Positions 59,317 to 64,000 of a DNA stretch of 64,000 nucleotides are shown piece after piece (position 1 is the first letter of the stretch; every line of letters begins with the position of its first letter). Made by a program: the position numbers and the translations under genes. The stretch is from assembly GCA_933228895.1 (NCBI GenBank), contig OW121848.1, positions 136,294,615 through 136,358,614 of the forward strand, written 5' to 3'. Under the pieces are notes generated by a model. That model ran no database searches. It saw nothing but the letters and a program-made list of their open reading frames with translations, and had not been told where the DNA came from. Source of the stretch: Platycnemis pennipes (taxonomy: Eukaryota; Arthropoda; Insecta; Odonata; Platycnemididae).

Positions 59317-59754
59317 ATGGTTGTTTGTGGATTTCAATAAAAAGTGTGGAAGAGTACAAGTGTAATTTCTTTGCGAAGATGAACGTTACGAGCTTCTACA
59401 AAAAAAAGGGAGCAGGAGTCTGTCATTTGTACAAAACGTTGTGATTGTCAAACCATTCAATGTTTCCCGTTCAGTTTTCGACTTTAGGTCGACACGTCCA
59501 CTCCATCCGAGGTGGGATCAAGCATCTTGTTTTCAGCGGATCACACCTTTATTGCGTCGGAAGGGCTGGAAATGATCCTCGCAATACAATTTCCTACTTG
59601 CATACAAAATTTCTACTAAAATTCACATAAAAATATTCTAAATTTATTTAGCAAATTTTATTTTAAAATTTTAGTCCCCATTTTGTTAAAATAATATATA
59701 ATGTTCTTGCATTTTTTTTAGAAGTATCTACCCACAGCTGGATATAGGTACAAG

Positions 59755-60215
59755 TATAGATGTAAAGAACCACTTCATCAGAACATATACATGAAGCATG
59801 CTTCTTTATGGAAGTGAGGCATAAACGAAATCAACGGCAGAGAAGTTAACTCTGGAAGAATTCAAAATGTGTTGCTACATGGGAATGAAAATAAAATGGA
59901 TTGACCGAGTGAAAAATGAAAAAGCCATAGAAAGAGAAGAAGAAAAAAGAGTAATCTGATGAAACTTAGAAAAGAATAAGGGACAACTTAATCGGTCATA
60001 TATTAAATAACACAACAGCCTCATGAAGACAATCGTCGAGGGAAAGTTCAGTAGGAAAAGAAAGAATGGAAAAGGAAGGCATCAGATGAGGTATATGAAG
60101 CAAGTTATCAAGGATGTCAATGGGAAGAATCATATGAATATGAAGAGGTAAGTTGGAGGGGGAAATCGAGAGGAAAGCTGCATCAAACAAATCTTAAGAT
60201 TTTTGACAGATAATG
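59755..60215 (+). pseudogene. LINE ORF2 C-terminal tail, third copy
   Basis: Broken frames read MLLYGSEA, LEEFKMCCYMGMKIKWIDRV, KTIVEGKFS, KGRHQMRYMKQVIKDVN and KRK; the ends resemble 35290-35790. Stops and frameshifts show it is dead. Confidence 0.7.
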
Positions 60216-60719
60216 GCCATTTTCGAAGAGTTCGTTTCAGTTATTCTTACATTATTAAACTATAATTTAATCATGTATTTTACTAACAGTTTTTTATGAA
60301 ATTTTTCCATCCATCCACACAAACCCCTACAACGCCATATCGGCCACGAAAATTTGTTGCTTTTTTATTGCTCTTTACCAATGCAACTCTTGATACAACA
60401 CATAGAATTCTTCCATAAAGGTGAGGAGGAAAATCGATTACAATTAAAAATCAACCAATTCAAATGCAAATTTGGCCTTATTTATAATTCAAATTTTGTC
60501 ATCAGTCGTAAAGCAAGCACATACTAACATTTATCATACTGCCTCGAAACGGCATTCCATATTAATGCGGTGACTCCAAACTACGGGCAACAACGATACA
60601 AATACGATCAACCGAATCGATACCTATCAATGATGCATAACTTTTGTACCTCTCACAGAGGGCATATGCTTTTCTTGCAGGACCCATGGACAACCCCGTC
60701 CCTTGACGTTTGCTTGACC

Positions 60720-61340
60720 GAAGAGATGATCCTGGTGACGATGGTGCCCTAGGAAGGAAGAGGAGTCCTCCCGGGAAATCCACCTCCCACCCCGTTGTGG
60801 GTGGAGTGGGTGCGGAAAGATGCGGCAAACCGCTCCCCCGGCCGACGCCGGGCAAGCCAGTGCGAGGGTGGTCAGGAACGACGCCCAAGAGTAGGATGGG
60901 GAGGCTCGTTGAGTGGGAGTCAGGGAAAGGAGAAAGGCAAGAGAGAGAGAGAAAGGGGGAGAGAAAGGGAGAGAGAGAGAGAGAGAGAGACGGAGTGTGT
61001 GTCGAAGAGATCGAGAAAGGGAGAGAGAGAGAGAGATGGGAGGGTGAGGTCGGTAGGGTTTTGCAAAGCGGCAGGTGCTGGTCGGACCGCTTCCTGCTCT
61101 CGGAACAGGAGGACTAGGGACAATGGATTCGAAGCAATATTAATGCAATCCACTCGCGGAGGGACGCTGTCATTACCTTTTAGAAAACGCCGATGTCGCA
61201 TTGCCGGCATTGGACCACCAATGCACCCACCACCACCACTAACCTTTCCCACCGCCCTCCACCCTACTCCTCCACCACCCCTTTTTATTTCCCCCAGTCT
61301 CTCTCTCCAGAGGGTCGCCCGATCGCATGGACATTTCCCC
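60720..61340. other. GC-rich island with a (GA)n stretch
   Basis: Frames up to 252 codons on both strands are driven by the simple repeat and composition. No domain seen. Confidence 0.5.
60940..61036 (+). repeat. (GA)n simple repeat
   Basis: Interrupted GAGAGA runs over about 100 bp. GAGA-type sites can be bound by GAGA factor-like proteins, so it may be regulatory. Confidence 0.8.
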
Positions 61341-62142
61341 TCCTCTTTTATGTTCTACATTTATTTTTTATTTCATAAAAAGCACGAATTTATTGCTGTC
61401 GGTCGAATGCGCTCGGAGGGAAACCCCAGCGCAAGCGCCCGCCACGGCTTTTGTGCGCTCTCAATTACGAGAGGCCATAACGCGTTGAACGTAATGGCCG
61501 AGGATTTATCCCCTCCCGTTTTGAAGAAACGAGATTTTTCCCACTATGGATGACGGTGCGTGGGTCTTGCCGCATCGGAGAAAAACACCAGGAGACGCCA
61601 TATTTTTCTCTAGTATAGGGAAATAAATCTCTACGAATTCTCATTATGGTTACGGCTTTGTGGATTTTAATCTTCATTTGTTATAAATCTCTACGATTCC
61701 AGCAAGGATAAATTCCAAATATCCATCAAGGGATATTTTCCTCTTCACTTGACATAATCTATAATAACCCGATTGGTTTACAATACATTTAACCCATCGA
61801 AGATCGGGCGAAACACGAGCTAGCGAAGAGCCTGGGACATGTTTGAAGTTTAGCGGAGCCATCTTGAGTTAATGACGTGAAATGAAGTAGACCTTACGGC
61901 ATCAGCTATGAAAACTATGAGCCTATGTGCCTCAGGGTAGTTCTAGACCTGAAGCGGAGTTTCCAAAATAAGCGAAACAGAATAGATGATTACTTATGTT
62001 CCTCTCCCGCGTTTAAAAGTTTTAGCACCTATTTTATTCGAGTGATAAACCATGACAATGGAGTTGACTAAGCTGCCTCCTGATACCCGTATGCTTTTAA
62101 CTTCAAAATACCTATATATTTATACAAATACAAAGGACTAGG
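61341..62142. other. No feature recognised
   Basis: Nothing supported. Confidence 0.4.
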
Positions 62143-62455
62143 ATGATGTGCTAGAATGCTGACTTGCCATACTGAGTCCGGGTGTCCGGTTTCTATTCCT
62201 GGCAACGACAAGAGTTTTCGGTGGAATACCGTTTCCTGCTGGGCTGTTATACGGTGAACATTCAAAGTTCAGCGCCCCGTAGAATGAGACGACAAACTGC
62301 TGTCCCAATTGGTGCTTTTCGTGGAGTGAAGGTTGGTGTCGACGCTACACCGTTCCCAATTAATTCTACCTGTCTCCAACCTCTTGCCAATCCCTCATCG
62401 TTCAATTGACCTCGAATGTCAGTCCCTGCTTTAATAATCACCACCACTGGGAAAT
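62143..62455 (+). mobile_element. tRNA-derived SINE (family 1), diverged third copy
   Basis: Head GATGTGCTAGAATGCTG and B-box-like CCGGTTTCTATTCCTGGC, then a body aligned with 5036-5350 (GTAGAATGAGACGACAAAC in place of GTCGAATGGGACGTTAAAC) and a tail with ACCTCTTGCCAATCCC. Confidence 0.65.
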
Positions 62456-64000
62456 CATCGGAAATATATCCCCAAGGCTGAATCCATCATTAAAGCAGTA
62501 TCATATTTCGTGCTCTGCGGTAAAATACGACTGTTTGATCTTCCCCTTATAAGCCATTATCAACCAGTTGGATCCGAGCCATATATTCCAATTTCAAAGG
62601 CTCGTAAAAGACGGTGAAATATTATAAAAATTTCCACTGAGTGATGTATTTATAAACTTCTTTATGAACTTGAAATGTGATCGTCTCTTTTCAGACGACA
62701 TATAATGCAAGTTAAAAATTTGAATGCTACAACATTACTTATAGGTATTATGCAGAGAGGTACTTGGCTAATGTATTCAAGATTGTAACCAGGCTGAATT
62801 CCGGCTTTGGCATTCATGCATCTCCCGAGTATAATTAAGGAATCTCAAAAATCTTGAGGCAACAATTGGAAACCTTTCGATGTGGAAATCAACCTTTCGA
62901 GCACAAAGTGAGAGGGCTGAATAACTTTTCCATAAAAAGGAGAATATACGTGTAATAAATACATCAACTAGTTCATAAGGTGATTTGGTTTTACCAATGG
63001 CACCATAAAAACACATGAATATAATCAACTACCTCCGGGTTGACTATTACGTGAGTAAATGGAAAAGAATGGACTCTAGGATTTTTTATTTACTGTTAAT
63101 AGTAGGAAAAATGAATAAACTAAATTTTATTTGTCCCTTTCTAGGAACATACCTAATAAATAATGCATTGTTTATGCACAGAAAGTTGGCTTGGACTTAA
63201 ATTCTTTAAATACTTAACTAGCCGTCAGGATCGTTATGCCAACGCAAACCTTATCAACGGCGGCCACGGTACATGACCACTTTCGCCAGGCAAACGCTGC
63301 GACATCCAGTACTCAAGACGCTCACAGTGACGGGCATTAAAATGAATGCAATACAAGCAGAATGTTTGCCTATAGCCGGTCAAGTTCCGTCCTTACTTTA
63401 TTACGCTCGTAAGGATGGTCATTTTAATGAGTCTGAGCTAGAGGTCGGACGCCAAAACCATTGAGAGAAAATAAAAGAGTATTCGGATCTTCATTATGAT
63501 CCCAACTGTCTTCAAACATTTAAATGGACATTGGACGGAGAATTGCGATTTCCGACTGCTTTACTCCGAAGAGGTGGTAGATGGAAGGAACGTGCTCTTC
63601 TTTAAAGTGTTGAGATGAGTAGAATTGGTTGTTTGGTGCTTCGAATACTTAAGTGATATCGGAATACAAAAAAATAAGCTGAAACTTAAAATAAAAATAC
63701 GTTGATAGAGTTCAAACTAAGGGCCTTTGACATATCCGAACGGCACGTTGACAACTTGATCACGAGGACGATTTTGGGAATCAAAGGTTGGTTGTTCTCA
63801 TGCATGGTTTATGTTGAATATAATGCATACAAGAAATTTCCACCAGAAGTTTCAAAATTCCTAATTCATTACATATACAACGCTGTTTTGTGGTTGTGGA
63901 TCCCACATGGGAAAAACAAATTGCTGAAACTATCAGTTGGATAGAATATCTCTCATAATTTCTCTCTACCCGTTGCACTCCTGATGTAGAGTGAGGGTTG
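62456..64000. other. AT-rich DNA, no gene recognised
   Basis: Only short frames; none shows a domain, splice pattern or repeat partner in this window. Confidence 0.45.

Noticed and set aside
60795..61553. 252-codon frame
   Set aside because: Driven by (GA)n coding for Arg-Glu repeats and GC-rich flank; not protein-like.

Overview
This window is eukaryotic and most likely from an arthropod, probably an insect with a large, transposon-rich genome. Real coding sequence is cut into short exons with GT...AG introns. The rest is AT-rich DNA filled with DNA transposons, Helitrons, non-LTR retrotransposons and tRNA-derived SINEs. I cannot name the species.

Positions 1-22,000 hold the last four coding exons of a plus-strand glycerophosphocholine phosphodiesterase gene (GPCPD1-like): 6696-6826, 11412-11547, 12398-12558 and 21364-21517. 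They join in frame and end in a stop codon followed by an AATAAA signal; the first half of the gene lies off the left edge. The introns and upstream DNA carry nested transposons whose ends and target-site duplications can be read directly. These are a pogo-like element with a piggyBac MITE inside (508-1883), a 3.8 kb hAT element with 8-bp duplications and several nested insertions (2090-5893), a pogo/Tigger element whose end was split by a piggyBac element (12585-15064), and a Helitron remnant (16140-17320).

Positions 22,660-35,802 form one giant inverted repeat: two arms of about 5.47 kb, nearly identical, around a 2.19 kb unique spacer. Each arm carries a LINE 3' tail at its outer end, one lone tRNA-like unit, two related SINE copies, a GC-rich block and no clear gene. 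It sits between the 3' end of the GPCPD1-like gene and a convergent minus-strand gene. It is the most unusual structure here.

Positions 35,803-51,500 begin with what looks like the 3'-terminal coding exon of a minus-strand gene (37294-37512), a proline-rich and acidic tail like that of a developmental transcription factor. GC-rich islands, more SINEs, a 578-bp hAT MITE with 8-bp duplications, a perfect 32-bp-arm hairpin and a Helitron 3' end with degraded helicase follow.

Positions 51,500-55,841 contain an apparently intact non-LTR retrotransposon with ORF1 (PHD-type zinc finger, coiled coil) and ORF2 (endonuclease plus reverse transcriptase), possibly still active. From there to 64,000 there are fragments of two other LINE families, simple repeats, GC-rich islands and one more SINE, with no further host gene that I can support.
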